This document shows, in pieces, positions 50,339 through 63,400 of a stretch of 64,000 bases of DNA (position 1 is its first letter; every line of letters begins with the position of its first letter). The notes below the pieces were generated by a model. It did not search any database, had not been told where the DNA came from, and saw nothing but the letters and a program-made list of their open reading frames with translations. Origin of the DNA: Calendula officinalis (Eukaryota; Streptophyta; Magnoliopsida; Asterales; Asteraceae); the NCBI GenBank assembly GCA_963853835.1, contig OY970824.1, positions 42,478,727-42,542,726 on the forward strand. Direction: 5' to 3'. The position numbers were made by a program, and so were the translations under genes.

Positions 50339-53001
50339 TGTAACGCCCTGAAATTCGGGTAAGCTTAATTTACTATTATTCTTTTACTTAAATTTAAATT
50401 AAGGGTAATTGGTATAGAAAACTATACATGGTGTGGTATAGTTATATTAATCAAATGCAACCATATAAATAAACTTATTTCCCTTAGTAGTAAACCTTTC
50501 TATAATGCATGGGTTAGAATTAACAATGCAATAAATCGGGTGGCATGGGGACCCGATGCAAGTTGGACATTTTGGGCTAGTGTGTCATTTTTCATACAAG
50601 TGTATGGCCCATGTGTCTAGGGTCCAATTGTAAGGTAGGCTTGTCCAGCTAGTGAGTGAGTGCTATAAAAGGAATGTTTCCACATGTTGTGCCCTAGCCG
50701 AGATCTGCCCTATTCCTTACTTTCCGTTTTTGGCAATTACTCTCCTCCCAAGAAAAGAAAAAGAAAACCACCTTCGTCCTCATCAGCCGTCTTATGTCTT
50801 GAGCACCTCCACCACCGATCTTGCACCGCCTCCGCTCCAGTGGTGTTCGTTGTTTCTGCTCCGGGTGGTGTTGCATCGTATCAGCTCCGTCGAAACCATA
50901 CATCTTGTTTCCGTTTAAAACCACCATTTCCGGCGAAACTCTAATCCGTTTTTCCTAATCAACGCCGGCGACACCATGTTTCCCAACCTTGTTTAATCTC
51001 CGGCAAAATATCACTTCAGCTTCTGCTTGCCGCCGTCAAGCACCGTCACCCTCACTGATTTCGCTTCCCGCCGCCGTGCACGATCCAGGGAGAGAAGAAG
51101 AGAACTGAGGGAGCTCACGAGAAACGATTCCGGTACCACCTCCGTTTCTTTTATCGTTCTTCCTTCTTTCTTATGTCATGGGTATTGACTTTGTGTGATT
51201 TTCTTTTGGGTTCGGAGGTAGCAAGCTCCGACGGCACCGAGCAAGAAAGAAATAAATGGTGGCAACCAACTGAGATATCGACGATTCGGAGCAGAGATCG
51301 AGCCAAACAAATCTTGCGGTAGAAACCTTTTCACCGATTCTGTTCTATCCATTTAACATATTTGAAAGTTTTAATGTTTCCGTTAATGAGTTAAACTTTT
51401 AACAAAAACAATGTTAAAAGAAATCCTTTTATCTCTTTTGTCCTCTGGTAATTTCGAGGTAGCAAGGGTTGGCCATTTCAAGTAAAGTTTTTGTCTTAAA
51501 GGGCCTTCCATGTCATGGTCAGAAATGATAACATGGGAAACATTACCCTTAAAGCTTTTTAGTATGAATATATTAGTTGAGACTTTCGACCATTTCCGTT
51601 GATTACTGATCGTTGTTTGTCTCTGTTCCAAAAATAGTATTGCTATTTGTATGCCAAGAGGATTAAGTCCATAAGCTATAGTTTTAAATATTCTTATAAA
51701 AGAAATGTGCTACTGTTGTTGAAATCAAGAGTATTAAATAAAGAGAAAAGGGATTGTTATTAATATTAAATAAGAAGTAATTATTTTCTTATAATTAATA
51801 AAAAAAGAAAAGAAAAAGAAATATCTATTTGATCGAAGGGAGGCAAGTTTTCATTCAAATTGTGGGTTATGTTTTTATCATGGCAAGTTTTGTTACTAAT
51901 TAATAAAGTGATGATATTATTATAAAGGGAAAAGCTTTTATACATCATTTAATAAAAAAACGTAAAACATTGTTAGACAAGTTTCGAATTGGGTTTAATT
52001 AGGGTTATGTTTCGTGTTTCTAGGACCTGTTAGAGACGCTCTTTGGTGCTAAGGATATCTAGGAGCATACGTCTATTCGAGGTGGGTGATCTCACTATAA
52101 ACTTGCATTTACATTCACTTCATGATTATGTGCTATATGTCATGAATTGCTATTGCTTTGAGATGAGCTTGTTACTTGGTGATGTGCTATGTGTTATTTA
52201 TTTTACTCGTATTCTGAACTGAGATATGGATACTGTGTAACCGAGCTACGTACCATATCATTATGTGAATGATCTGTGTACCTGAGTTTTGATTATGAGT
52301 TGTTATGAACTTGGGATGTGCTATGTGGTTTTATATTTATGAGATGGTATACTTGAGCTTGAGCTGTTAGTTTTATAAGAGTACATGTTGTAATGGGTCA
52401 ACACGTTAATAAAACTAACTAACTATATTTGAGATTCATGAGGTAGCCAACTCTTCCCGGGCCAAGTACAATTCACGACTGTCAGCGTGGTACTCGGGAC
52501 ACTGGTGGGTGTTGGAAGGGGGTGCTAGTGACGAGCGCGAGAGCAGGGGCACGCGTTGTGGATTCGTCACGGCATTGGCAAACCAATAGAATTTTAATAA
52601 AAGGCCTAATTAACGAGAATTGAGTAGAGTCTCTAGGGATCACTTATGTGGTGTGGATTGTTTGTATGTGTATGTTTATTGTGTTGATTATTCACTCAGC
52701 GGTGGCTGACCCCAAACACTCCCTCCCATTTTGCAGGTACTAGTAAGGGCAAAGAGAAGGTCAACGGATGATAGGCTGCATCTTGATTTAAAGTTTGGAT
52801 TTGGAATTTTAAATGTTTGTTTTGAGTCAAACATAACCTTTAAACCTTTTTACTTATTTATTTCCGCATTAAAGACCACGAGACGGTTTTATGTTTTTAT
52901 TAATGAGATGGGACCTTTTTATTACTTGTACTTGGGAAAATTTTTATTATTTAATGTTTTAAAAATTTTTAAAAATTTCGCCTGATTTTTGGGATGTTAC
53001 A
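50339..53001 (+). repeat. 3' long terminal repeat (2663 bp)
   Basis: Begins TGTAACGCCC and ends GATGTTACA. It aligns over its full length with the 5' LTR at an offset of 7887, with about 27 substitutions and one single-base indel in a G-run near 52518. Differences are scattered, for example near 50524-50526, 50543, 50638, 50732, 50902 and 51105. No rearrangement separates the two LTRs. Confidence 0.96.
50664..50671 (+). promoter_or_regulatory. TATA box of the 3' LTR
   Basis: TATAAAAG identical to the 5' LTR copy. If active here it would drive transcription rightward, out of the element and into the satellite block from 53007. Confidence 0.55.
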
Positions 53002-53006
53002 TATCC
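53002..53006 (+). repeat. Target-site duplication, right copy (TATCC)
   Basis: TATCC directly after the terminal CA of the 3' LTR, followed by AAGATTGTGTGAC, which is the expected continuation of the interrupted satellite linker. Confidence 0.96.
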
Positions 53007-54179
53007 AAGATTGTGTGACAAAAGGTGCTATACTAAAACATTCATAACTTTCAGCTCGGGTGTCCGTTTCACGCCCACGAGTAACCAAAATAGCTGGTTC
53101 GTTCGTCACTGCCAAGAACAAGTTCGGCCCGAACTCTTCACTGTTCCCGGCCCGATCTTCATTTTCGGCCCGAACACCGAACTTCGGCCCGAACTCCGAC
53201 CTCAGCCCGAACTCCGACCTCGGCCCGAACATCATCCTCGGCCCGAACACCGAACTTCGGCCCGAACACCACTTGGGGCCGAACATCCCACTTCGGCCCG
53301 AACACCACTTCGGGCCGAACACCACTTCGGGCCGAACATCCCTCTTCGGCCCGAACTCTTCAATATCCAAGATTGTGTGACAAAATGTGCTATTCTAAAA
53401 ATTCATAATTTTCAGCTCGGGTGTCCGTTTCACGCCCACGAGTAACCAAAATAGCTGGTTCGTTCGTCACTGCCAAGAACATGTTCGGCCCGAACTCATC
53501 ACTGTTCCCGGCCCGAACTTCATTTTCGGCCTGAACTTCAACCTCGGCCCGAACTTCAACCTCGGCCCGAACTCCGACCTCGGCCCGAACTCCGACCTCG
53601 GACCGAACATCATCCTCGGCCCGAACATCATCCTCGGCCCGAACACCGAACTTCGGCCCGAACACCACTTAGGGCCGAACATCCCACTTCGGCCCGAACA
53701 CCACTTCGGGCCGAACATCCCTCTTCGGCCCGAACTCTTCAATATCCAAGATTGTGTGACAAAAGGTGCTATACTAAAACATTCATAACTTTCAGCTCGG
53801 GTGTCCGTTTCACGCCCACGAGTAACCAAAATAGTTGGTTCGTTCGTCACTGGCAAGAACAAGTTCGGCCCGAACTCTTCACTGTTCCCGGCCCGAACTT
53901 CATTTTCGGACCGAACTTCAACCTCGGCCCAAACTGCAACCTCGGCTCGAACTCCGACCTCGGCCCGAACTTCAACCTCGGCCCGAACGTCATCCTCGGC
54001 CCGAACACCGAACTTCGGCCCGAACACCACTTCGGCCCGAACACCACTTCGGCCCGAACATCCCACTTCGGCCCGAACACCACTTCGGCCCGAACATCCC
54101 TCTTCGGCCCGAACTCTTCAATATCCAAGATTGTGTGACAAAAGGTGCTATACTAAAACATTCATAACTTTCAGCTCGG

Positions 54180-55676
54180 GTGTCCGTTTCACGCCCACGA
54201 GTAACCAAAATAGCTGGTTCGTTCGTCACTGCCAAGAACAAGTTCGGCCCGAACGCTTCACTGTTCCCGGCCCGAACTTCATTTTCGGCCCGAACTTCAA
54301 CCTCGGCCCGAACTCCGACCTCGGCCCGAACTCCGTCCTAGGCACGATCTTCAACCTCGGCCCGAACATCATCCTCGGCCCAAACACCGAACTTCGGCCC
54401 GAACACCACTTCGGCCCGAACACCACTTCGGCCCGAACATCCCACTTCGGCCCGAACACCACTTCGGCCCGAACATACCTCTTCGGCCCTAACTCTTCAA
54501 TATCCAAGATTGTGTGACAAAAGGTGCTATACTAAAACATTCATAACTTTCAGCTCGGGTGTCCGTTTCACGCCAACGAGTAACCAAAATAGCTGGTTCG
54601 TTCGTCACTGCCAAGAACAAGTTCGGCCCGAACACTTCACTGTTCCCGGCCCGAACTTCATTTTCGGCCCGAACACCGAACTTCGGCCCGAACTCCGACC
54701 TCGGCCCGAACTTCAACCTCGGCCCGAACATCATCCTCGGCCCGAACACCGAACTTCGGCCCGAACACCACTTCGGCCCGAACACCACTTCGGCCCGAAC
54801 ACCCCACTTCGGCTCGAACACCACTTCGGCCCGAACATCCCTCTTCGGCCCGAACTCTTCAATATCCAAGATTGTGTGACAAAAGGTGTTATACTAAAAA
54901 TTCATAATTTTCAGCTCGGGTGTCCGTTTCACGCCCACGAGTAACCAAAATAGCTGGTTCGTTCGTCACTGCCAAGAACAAGTTCGGCCCGAACGCTTCA
55001 CTGTTCCCGGCCCGAACTTCATTTTCGGCCCGAACTTCAACCTCGGCCCGAACTCCGACCTCGGCCCGAACTCCGTCCTAGGCACGATCTTCAACCTCGG
55101 CCCGAACATCATCCTCGGCCCAAACACCGAACTTCGGCCCGAACACCACTTCGGCCCGAACACCACTTCGGCCCGAACACCACTTCGGCCCGAACATCCC
55201 ACTTCGGCCCGAACACCACTTCGGCCCGAACATACCTCTTCGGCCCTAACTCTTCAATATCCAAGATTGTGTGACAAAAGGTGCTATACTAAAACATTCA
55301 TAACTTTCAGCTCGGGTGTCCGTTTCACGCCAACGAGTAACCAAAATAGCTGGTTCGTTCGTCACTGCCAAGAACAAGTTCGGCCCGAACTCTTCACTGT
55401 TCCCGGCCCGAACTTCATTTTCGGCCCGAACACCGAACTTCGGCCCGAACTCCGACCTCGGCCCGAACTTCAACCTCGGCCCGAACATCATCCTCGGCCC
55501 GAACACCGAACTTCGGCCCGAACACCACTTCGGCCCGAACACCACTTCGGCCCGAACATCCCACTTCGGCCCGAACACCACTTCGGCCCGAACATCCCTC
55601 TTCGGCCCGAACTCTTCAATATCCAAGATTGTGTGACAAAAGGTGTTATACTAAAAATTCATAATTTTCAGCTCGG
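54180..55676 (+). repeat. Dimer duplication (738/757 bp)
   Basis: Monomers at 54180 and 54559 recur at 54918 and 55316. Shared private variants are GAACTCCGTCCTAGGCACG in the first and CACGCCAACGAG in the second. The copies differ by a sub-repeat, by ACTTCACTG versus TCTTCACTG, and by the linker entering the first monomer (CATTCATAAC in one, AATTCATAATTTT in the other). The duplication boundary therefore lies within or near that linker. Confidence 0.85.
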
Positions 55677-57134
55677 GTGTCCGTTTCACGCCCACGAGTA
55701 ACCAAAATAGCTGGTTCGTTCGTCACTGCCAAGAACATGTTCGGCCCGAACTCATCACTGTTCCCGGCCCGAACTTCATTTTCGGCCCGAACTTCAACCT
55801 CGGCCCGAACTTCAACCTCGGCCCGAACTCCGACCTCAGCCCGAACTCCGACCTCGGCCCAAACATCATCCTCGGCCCGAACACCGAACTTCGGCCCGAA
55901 CACAACTTTGGGCCGAACATCCCACTTCGGCCCGAACACCACTTCGGGCCGAACATCCCTCTTCGGCCCGAACTCTTCAATATCCAAGATTGTGTGACAA
56001 AAGGTGCTATACTAAAACATTCATAAATTTCAGCTCGGGTGTCCGTTTCACGCCCGCGAGTAACCAAAATAGTTGGTTCGTTCGTCACTGCCAAGAACAA
56101 GTTCGGCCCGAACTCTTCACTGTTCCCGGCCCGAACTTCATTTTCGGCCCGAACTTCAACCTCGGGCCGAACTGCAACCTCGACTCGAACTCCGACCTCG
56201 GCCCGAACTTCAACCTCGGCCCGAACGTCATCCTCGGCCCGAACACCGAACTTCGGCCCGAACACCACTTCGGCCCGAACACCACTTCGGCCCGAACATC
56301 CCACTTAGGCCCGAACACCACTTCGGCCCGAACATCCCTCTTCAGCCCGAACTCTTCAATATCCAAGATTGTGTGACAAAAGGTGCTATACTAAAACATT
56401 CATAACTTTCAGCTCGGGTGTCCGTTTCACGCCCACAAGTAACCAAAATAGTTGGTTCGTTCGTCACTGCCAAGAACAAGTTCGGCCCGAACGCTTCACT
56501 GTTCCCGGCCCGAACTTCATTTTCAGCCCGAACTTCAACCTCGGCCCGAACTTCAACCTCGGCCCGAACTCCGTCCTCGGCCCGATCTTCAACCTCGGCC
56601 CGAACATCATCCTCAGCCCGAACACCGAACTTCGGCCCGAACACCACTTCGGCCCGAACATCCCACCCGAACACCACTTCGGCCCGAACATACCTCTTCG
56701 GCCCTAACTCTTCAATATCCAAGATTGTGTGACAAAAGGTGCTATACTAAAACATTCATAACTTTCAGCTCGGGTGTCCGTTTCACGCCCACGAGTAACC
56801 AAAATAGCTGGTTCGTTCGTCACTGCCAAGTACAAGTTCGGCCCGAACTCTTCACTGTTCCCGGCCCGAACTTCATTTTCGGCCCGAACACCGAACTTCG
56901 GCCCGAACTCTGACCTCGGCCCGAATTTCAACCTCGGCCCGAACATCATCCTCGGCCCGAACACCGAACTTCGACCCGAACACCACTTCGGCCCGAACAC
57001 CACTTCGGCCCGAACATCCCACTTCGGCCCGAACACCACTTCGGCCCGAACATCCCTCTTCGGCCCGAACTCTTCAATATCCAAGATTGTGTGACAAAAG
57101 GTGCTATACTAAAAATTCATAATTTTCAGCTCGG

Positions 57135-57693
57135 GTGTCCGTTTCACGCCCACGAGTAACCAAAATAGCTGGTTCGTTCGTCACTGCCAAGAACATGTTC
57201 GGCCCGAACTCATCACTGTTCCCGGCCCGAACTTCATTTTCGGCCCGAACTTCAACCTCGGCCCGAACTTCAACCTCGGCCCGAACTCCGACCTCAGCCC
57301 GAACTCCGACCTCGGCCGGAACATCATCCTCGGCCCGAACACCGAACTTCGGCCCGAACACCACTTGGGGCCGAACATCCCACTTCGGCCCGAACACCAC
57401 TTCGGGCCGAACACCACTTCGGGCCGAACACCACTTCGGGCCGAACATCCCTCTTCGGCCCGAACTCCGACCTCGGCCCGAACTCCGACCTCGGCCCGAA
57501 CATCATCCTCGGCCCGAACATCATCCTCGGCCCGAACACCGAACTTCGGCCCGAACACCACTTTGGGCCGAACATCCCACTTCGGCTCGAACACCACTTC
57601 GGGCCGAACATCCCTCTTCGGCCCGAACTCTTCAATATCCAAGATTGTGTGACAAAAGGTGCTATACTAAAACATTCATAACTTTCAGCTCGG
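57135..57693 (+). repeat. Longest monomer (559 bp), internally expanded
   Basis: Linker-to-linker distance is about 559 bp, against a usual 326-396. After the normal run of units ending in three ACCACTTCGGGCCGAAC copies (57401-57440), a second set begins: two TCCGACCT units, two ATCATCCT units and ACCGAACTT, without an intervening linker. It looks like a fusion of two monomer cores in which the linker between them was lost. Confidence 0.85.
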
Positions 57694-58829
57694 GTGTCCG
57701 TTTCACGCCCACGAGTAACCAAAATAGTTGGTTCGTTCGTCACTGGCAAGAACAAGTTCGGCCCGAACTCTTCACTGTTCCCGGCCCGAACTTCATTTTC
57801 GGACCGAACTTCAACCTCGGCCCGAACTGCAACCTCGGCTCGAACTCCGACCTCGGCCCGAACTTCAACCTCGGCCCGAACATCATCCTCGGCCCGAACA
57901 CCGAACTTCGGCCCGAACACCACTTCGGCCCGAACACCACTTCGGCCCGAACATCCCACTTCGGCCCGAACACCACTTCGGCCCGAACATCCCTCTTCGG
58001 CCCGAACTCTTCAATATCCAAGATTGTGTGACAAAAGGTGCTATACTAAAACATTCATAACTTTCAGCTCGGGTGTCCGTTTCACGCCCACGAGTAACCA
58101 AAATAGCTGGTTCGTTCGTCACTGCCAAGAACAAGTTCGGCCCGAACGCTTCACTGTTCCCCGCCCGAACTTCATTTTCGGCCCGAACTTCAACCTCGGC
58201 CCGAACTCCGACCTCGGCCCGAACTCCGTCCTAGGCACGATCTTCAACCTCGGCCCGAACATCATCCTCGACCCAAACACCGAACTTCGGTCCGAACATC
58301 ACTTCGGCCCGAACACCACTTCGGCCCGAACACCACTTCGGCCCGAACATCCCACTTCGGCCCGAACACCACTTCGGCCCGAACATACCTCTTCGGCCCT
58401 AACTCTTCAATATCCAAGATTGTGTGACAAAAGGTGCTATACTAAAACATTCATAACTTTCAGCTCGGGTGTCCGTTTCACGCCAACGAGTAACCAAAAT
58501 AGCTGGTTCGTTCGTCACTGCCAAGAACAAGTTCGGCCCGAACTCTTCACTGTTCCCGGCCCGAACTTCATTTTCGGCCCGAACACCGAACTTCGGCCCG
58601 AACTCCGACCTCGGCCCGAACTTCAACCTCGGCCCGAACATCATCCTCGGCCCGAACACCGAACTTCGGCCCGAACACCACTTCGGCCCGAACACCACTT
58701 CGGCCCGAACATCCCACTTCGGCCCGAACACCACTTCGGCCCGAACATCCCTCTTCGGCCCGAACTCTTCAATATCCAAGATTGTGTGACAAAAGGTGTT
58801 ATACTAAAAATTCATAATTTTCAGCTCGG

Positions 58830-60469
58830 GTGTCCGTTTCACGCCCACGAGTAACCAAAATAGCTGGTTCGTTCGTCACTGCCAAGAACATGTTCGGCCC
58901 GAACTCATCACTGTTCCCGGCCCGAACTTCATTTTCGGCCCGACCTTCAACCTCGGCCCGAACTTCAACCTCGGCCCGAACTCCGACCTCAGCCCGAACT
59001 CCGACCTCGGCCCGAACATCATCCTCGGCCCGAACACCGACCTCGGCCCGAACACCACTTTGGGCCGAACATCCCACTTCGGCCCGAACACCACTTTGGG
59101 CCGAACATCCCACTTCGGCCCGAACACCACTTTGGGCCGAACATCCCACTTCGGCCCGAACACCACTTCGGGCCGAACATCCCTCTTCGGCCCGAACTCT
59201 TCAATATCCAAGATTGTGTGACAAAAGGTGCTATACTAAAACATTCATAAATTTCAGCTCGGGTGTCCGTTTCACGCCCGCGAGTAACCAAAATAGTTGG
59301 TTCGTTCGTCACTGCCAAGAACAAGTTCGGCCCGAACTCTTCACTGTTCCCGGCCCGAACTTTATTTTCGGCCCGAACTTCAACCTCGGCCCGAACTGCA
59401 ACCTCGGCTCGAACTCCGACCTCGGCCCGAACTTCAACCTCGGCCCGAACGTCATCCTCGGCCCGAACACCGAACTTCGGCCCGAACACCACTTAGGCCC
59501 GAACACCACTTCGGCCCGAACATCCCACTTCGGCCCGAACACCACTTCGGCCCGAACATCCCTCTTCGGCCCGAACACTTCAATATCCAAGATTGTGTGA
59601 CAAAAGGTGTTATACTAAAAATTCATAATTTTCAGCTCGGGTGTCCGTTTCACGCCCACGAGTAACCAAAATAGCTGGTTCGTTCGTCACTGCCAAGAAC
59701 ATGTTCGGCCCGAACTCATCACTGTTCCCGGCCCGAACTTCATTTTCGGCCCGAACTTCAACCTCGGCCCGAACTTCAACCTCGGCCCGAACTCCGACCT
59801 CAGCCCGAACTCCGACCTCGGCCCGAACATCATCCTCGGCCCGAACACCGACCTCGGCCCGAACACCACTTTGGGCCGAACATCCCACTTCGGCCCGAAC
59901 ACTACTTTGGGCCGAACATCCCACTTCGGCCCGAACACCACTTTGGGCCGAACATCCCACTTCGGCCCGAACACCACTTCGGGCCGAACATCCCTCTTCG
60001 GCCCGAACTCTTCAATATCCAAGATTGTGTGACAAAAGGTGCTATACTAAAACATTCATAAATTTCAGCTCGGGTGTCCGTTTCACGCCCGCGAGTAACC
60101 AAAATAGTTGGTTCGTTCGTCACTGCCAAGAACAAGTTCGGCCCGAACTCTTCACTGTTCCCGGCCCGAACTTTATTTTCGGCCCGAACTTCAACCTCGG
60201 CCCGAACTGCAACCTCGGCTCGAACTCCGACCTCGGCCCGAACTTCAACCTCGGCCCGAACGTCATCCTCGGCCCGAACACCGAACTTCGGCCCGAACAC
60301 CACTTCGGCCCGAACACCACTTCGGCCCGAACACCACTTCGGCCCGAACATCCCACTTAGGCCCGAACACCACTTCGGCCCGAACATCCCTCTTCAGCCC
60401 GAACTCTTCAATATCCAAGATTGTGTGACAAAAGGTGCTATACTAAAACATTCATAACTTTCAGCTCGG
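58830..60469 (+). repeat. About 811 bp dimer duplication with 36 bp triplets
   Basis: Monomers at 58830 (433 bp) and 59263 recur at 59641 (433 bp) and 60074. In both long monomers a 36 bp unit beginning ACCACTTTGGGCCGAAC is present three times in a row (59054-59161 and 59865-59972). The triplet therefore arose before the dimer duplication. Confidence 0.88.
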
Positions 60470-63400
60470 GTGTCCGTTTCACGCCCGCGAGTAACCAAAA
60501 TAGTTGGTTCGTTCGTCACTGCCAAGAACAAGTTCGGCCCGAACTCTTCACTGTTCCCGGCCCGAACTTCATTTTCGGCCCGAACTTCAACCTCGGCCCG
60601 AACTGCAACCTCGGCTCGAACTCCGACCTCGGCCCGAACTTCAACCTCGGCCCGAACGTCATCCTCGGCCCGAACACCGAACTTCGGCCCGAACACCACT
60701 TCGGCCCGAACACCACTTCGGCCCGAACATCCCACTTAGGCCCGAACACCACTTCGGCCCGAACATCCCTCTTCAGCCCGAACTCTTCAATATCCAAGAT
60801 TGTGTGACAAAAGGTGCTATACTAAAACATTCATAACTTTCAGCTCGTGTGTCCGTTTCACGCCCACAAGTAACCAAAATAGTTGGTTCGTTCGTCACTG
60901 CCAAGAACAAGTTCGGCTCGAACGCTTCACTGTTCCCGGCCCGAACTTCATTTTCAGCCCGAACTTCAACCTCGGCCCGAACTTCAACCTCGGCCCGAAC
61001 TCCGTCCTCGGCCCGATCTTCAACCTCGGCCCGAACATCATCCTCAGCCCGAACACCGAACTTCGGCCCGAACACCACTTCGGCCCGAACATCCCACTTC
61101 GGCCCGAACACCACTTCGGCCCGAACATACCTCTTCGGCCCTAACTCTTCAATATCCAAGATTGTGTGACAAAAGGTGCTATACTAAAACATTCATAACT
61201 TTCAGCTCGGGTGTCCGTTTCACACCCACGAGTAACCAAAATAGCTGGTTCGTTCGTCACTGCCAAGAACAAGTTCGGCCCGAACTCTTCACTGTTCCCG
61301 GCCCGAACTTCATTTTCGGCCCGAACACCGAACTTCGGCCCGAACTCCGACCTCGGCCCGAATTTCAACCTCGGCCCGAACATCATCCTCGGCCCGAACA
61401 CCGAACTTCGGCCCGAACACCACTTCGGCCCGAACACCACTTCGGCCCGAACATCCCACTTCAGCCCGAACACCACTTCGGCCCGAACATCCCTCTTCGG
61501 CCCGAACTCTTCAATATCCAAGATTGTGTGACAAAAGGTGCTATACTAAAAATTCATAATTTTCAGCTCGGGTGTCCGTTTCACGCCCACGAGTAACCAA
61601 AATAGCTGGTTCGTTCGTCACTGCCAAGAACATGTTCGGCCCGAACTCATCACTGTTCCCGGCCCGAACTTCATTTTCGGCCCGAACTTCAACCTCGGCC
61701 CGAACTTCAACCTCAGCCCGAACTCCGACCTCAGCCCGAACTCCGACCTCGGCCCGAACATCATCCTCGGCCCGAACACCGAACTTCGGCCCGAACACCA
61801 CTTGGGGCCGAACATCCCACTTCGGCCCGAACACCACTTCGGGCCGAACACCACTTCGGGCCGAACACCACTTCGGGCCGAACATCCCTCTTCGGCCCGA
61901 ACTCTTCAATATCCAAGATTGTGTGACAAAAGGTGCTATACTAAAAATTCATAATTTTCAGCTCGGGTGTCCGTTTCACGCCCACGAGTAACCAAAATAG
62001 CTGGTTCGTTCGTCACTGCCAAGAACATGTTCGGCCCGAACTCATCACTGTTCCCGGCCCGAACTTCATTTTCGGCCCGAACCTCAACCTCGGCCCGAAC
62101 TTCAACCTCGGCCCGAACTCCGACCTCAGCCTGAACTCCGACCTCGGCCCGAACATCATCCTCGGCCCGAACACCGAAATTCGGCCCGAACACCACTTTG
62201 GGCCGAACATCCCACTTCGGCCCGAACACCACTTCGGGCCGAACATCCCTCTTCGGCCCGAACTCTTCAATATCCAAGATTGTGTGACAAAAGGTGCTAT
62301 ACTAAAACATTCATAACTTTCAGCTCGGGTGTCCGTTTCACGCCCACGAGTAACCAAAATAGTTGGTTCGTTCGTCACTGGCAAGAACAAGTTCGGCCCG
62401 AACTCTTCACTGTTCCCGGCCCGACCTTCATTTTCGGACCGAACTTCAACCTCGGCCCGAACTGCAACCTCGGCTCGAACTCCGACCTCGGCCCGAACTT
62501 CAACCTCGGCCCGAACGTCATCCTCGGCCCGAACACCGAACTTCGGCCCGAACACCACTTCGGCCCGAACACCACTTCGGCCCGAACATCCCACTTCGGC
62601 CCGAACACCACTTCGGCCCGAACATCCCTCTTCGGCCCGAACTCTTCAATATCCAAGATTGTGTGACAAAAGGTGCTATACTAAAACATTCATAACTTTC
62701 AGCTCGGGTGTCCGTTTCACGCCCACGAGTAACCAAAATAGCTGGTTCGTTCGTCACTGCCAAGAACAAGTTCGGCCCGAACGCTTCACTGTTCCCGGCC
62801 CGAACTTCATTTTCGGCCCGAACTTCAACCTCGGCCCGAACTCCGACCTCGGCCCGAACTCCGTCCTCGGCCCGATCTTCAACCTCGGCCCGAACATCAT
62901 CCTCGGCCCGAACACCGAACTTCGGCCCGAACACCACTTCGGCCCGAACACCACTTCGGCCCGAACATCCCACTTCGGCCCGAACACCACTTCGGCCCGA
63001 ACATACCTCTTCGGCCCTAAGTCTTCAATATCCAAGATTGTGTGACAAAAGGTGCTATACTAAAACATTCATAACTTTCAGCTCGGGTGTCCGTTTCACG
63101 CCCACGAGTAACCAAAATAGCTGGTTCGTTCGTCACTGCCAAGAACAAGTTCGGCCCGAACTCTTCACTGTTCCCGGCCCGAACTTCATTTTCGGCCCGA
63201 ACACCGAACTTCGGCCCGAACTCCGACCTCGGCCCGAACTTCAACCTCGGCCCGAACATCATCCTCGGCCCGAACACCGAACTTCGGCCCGAACACCACT
63301 TCGGCCCGAACACCACTTCGGCCCGAACACCACTTCGGCCCGAACATCCCACTTCGGCCCGAACACCACTTCGGGCCGAACATCCCTCTTCGGCCCGAAC

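Larger units (their letters stand above)
42452..53001 (+). mobile_element. Ty3/gypsy chromovirus LTR retrotransposon, Tekay/Del-like, 10.55 kb
   Basis: Complete element: 5' LTR, primer-binding site, leader, gag, protease, reverse transcriptase, RNase H, integrase, chromodomain-like tail, polypurine tract and 3' LTR. The RT-RNaseH-integrase order defines Ty3/gypsy; the C-terminal chromodomain-like tail and long LTRs suggest the Tekay/Del clade (clade call inferred). It is flanked by the TATCC target duplication and its termini are TGTAAC and GTTACA. LTRs differ by about 27 substitutions and one indel, about 1.0%. At the commonly used grass rate of 1.3e-8 per site per year that would be about 0.4 million years. 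Pol carries one nonsense codon and two frameshifts, so this copy cannot be autonomous as it stands. Confidence 0.96.
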
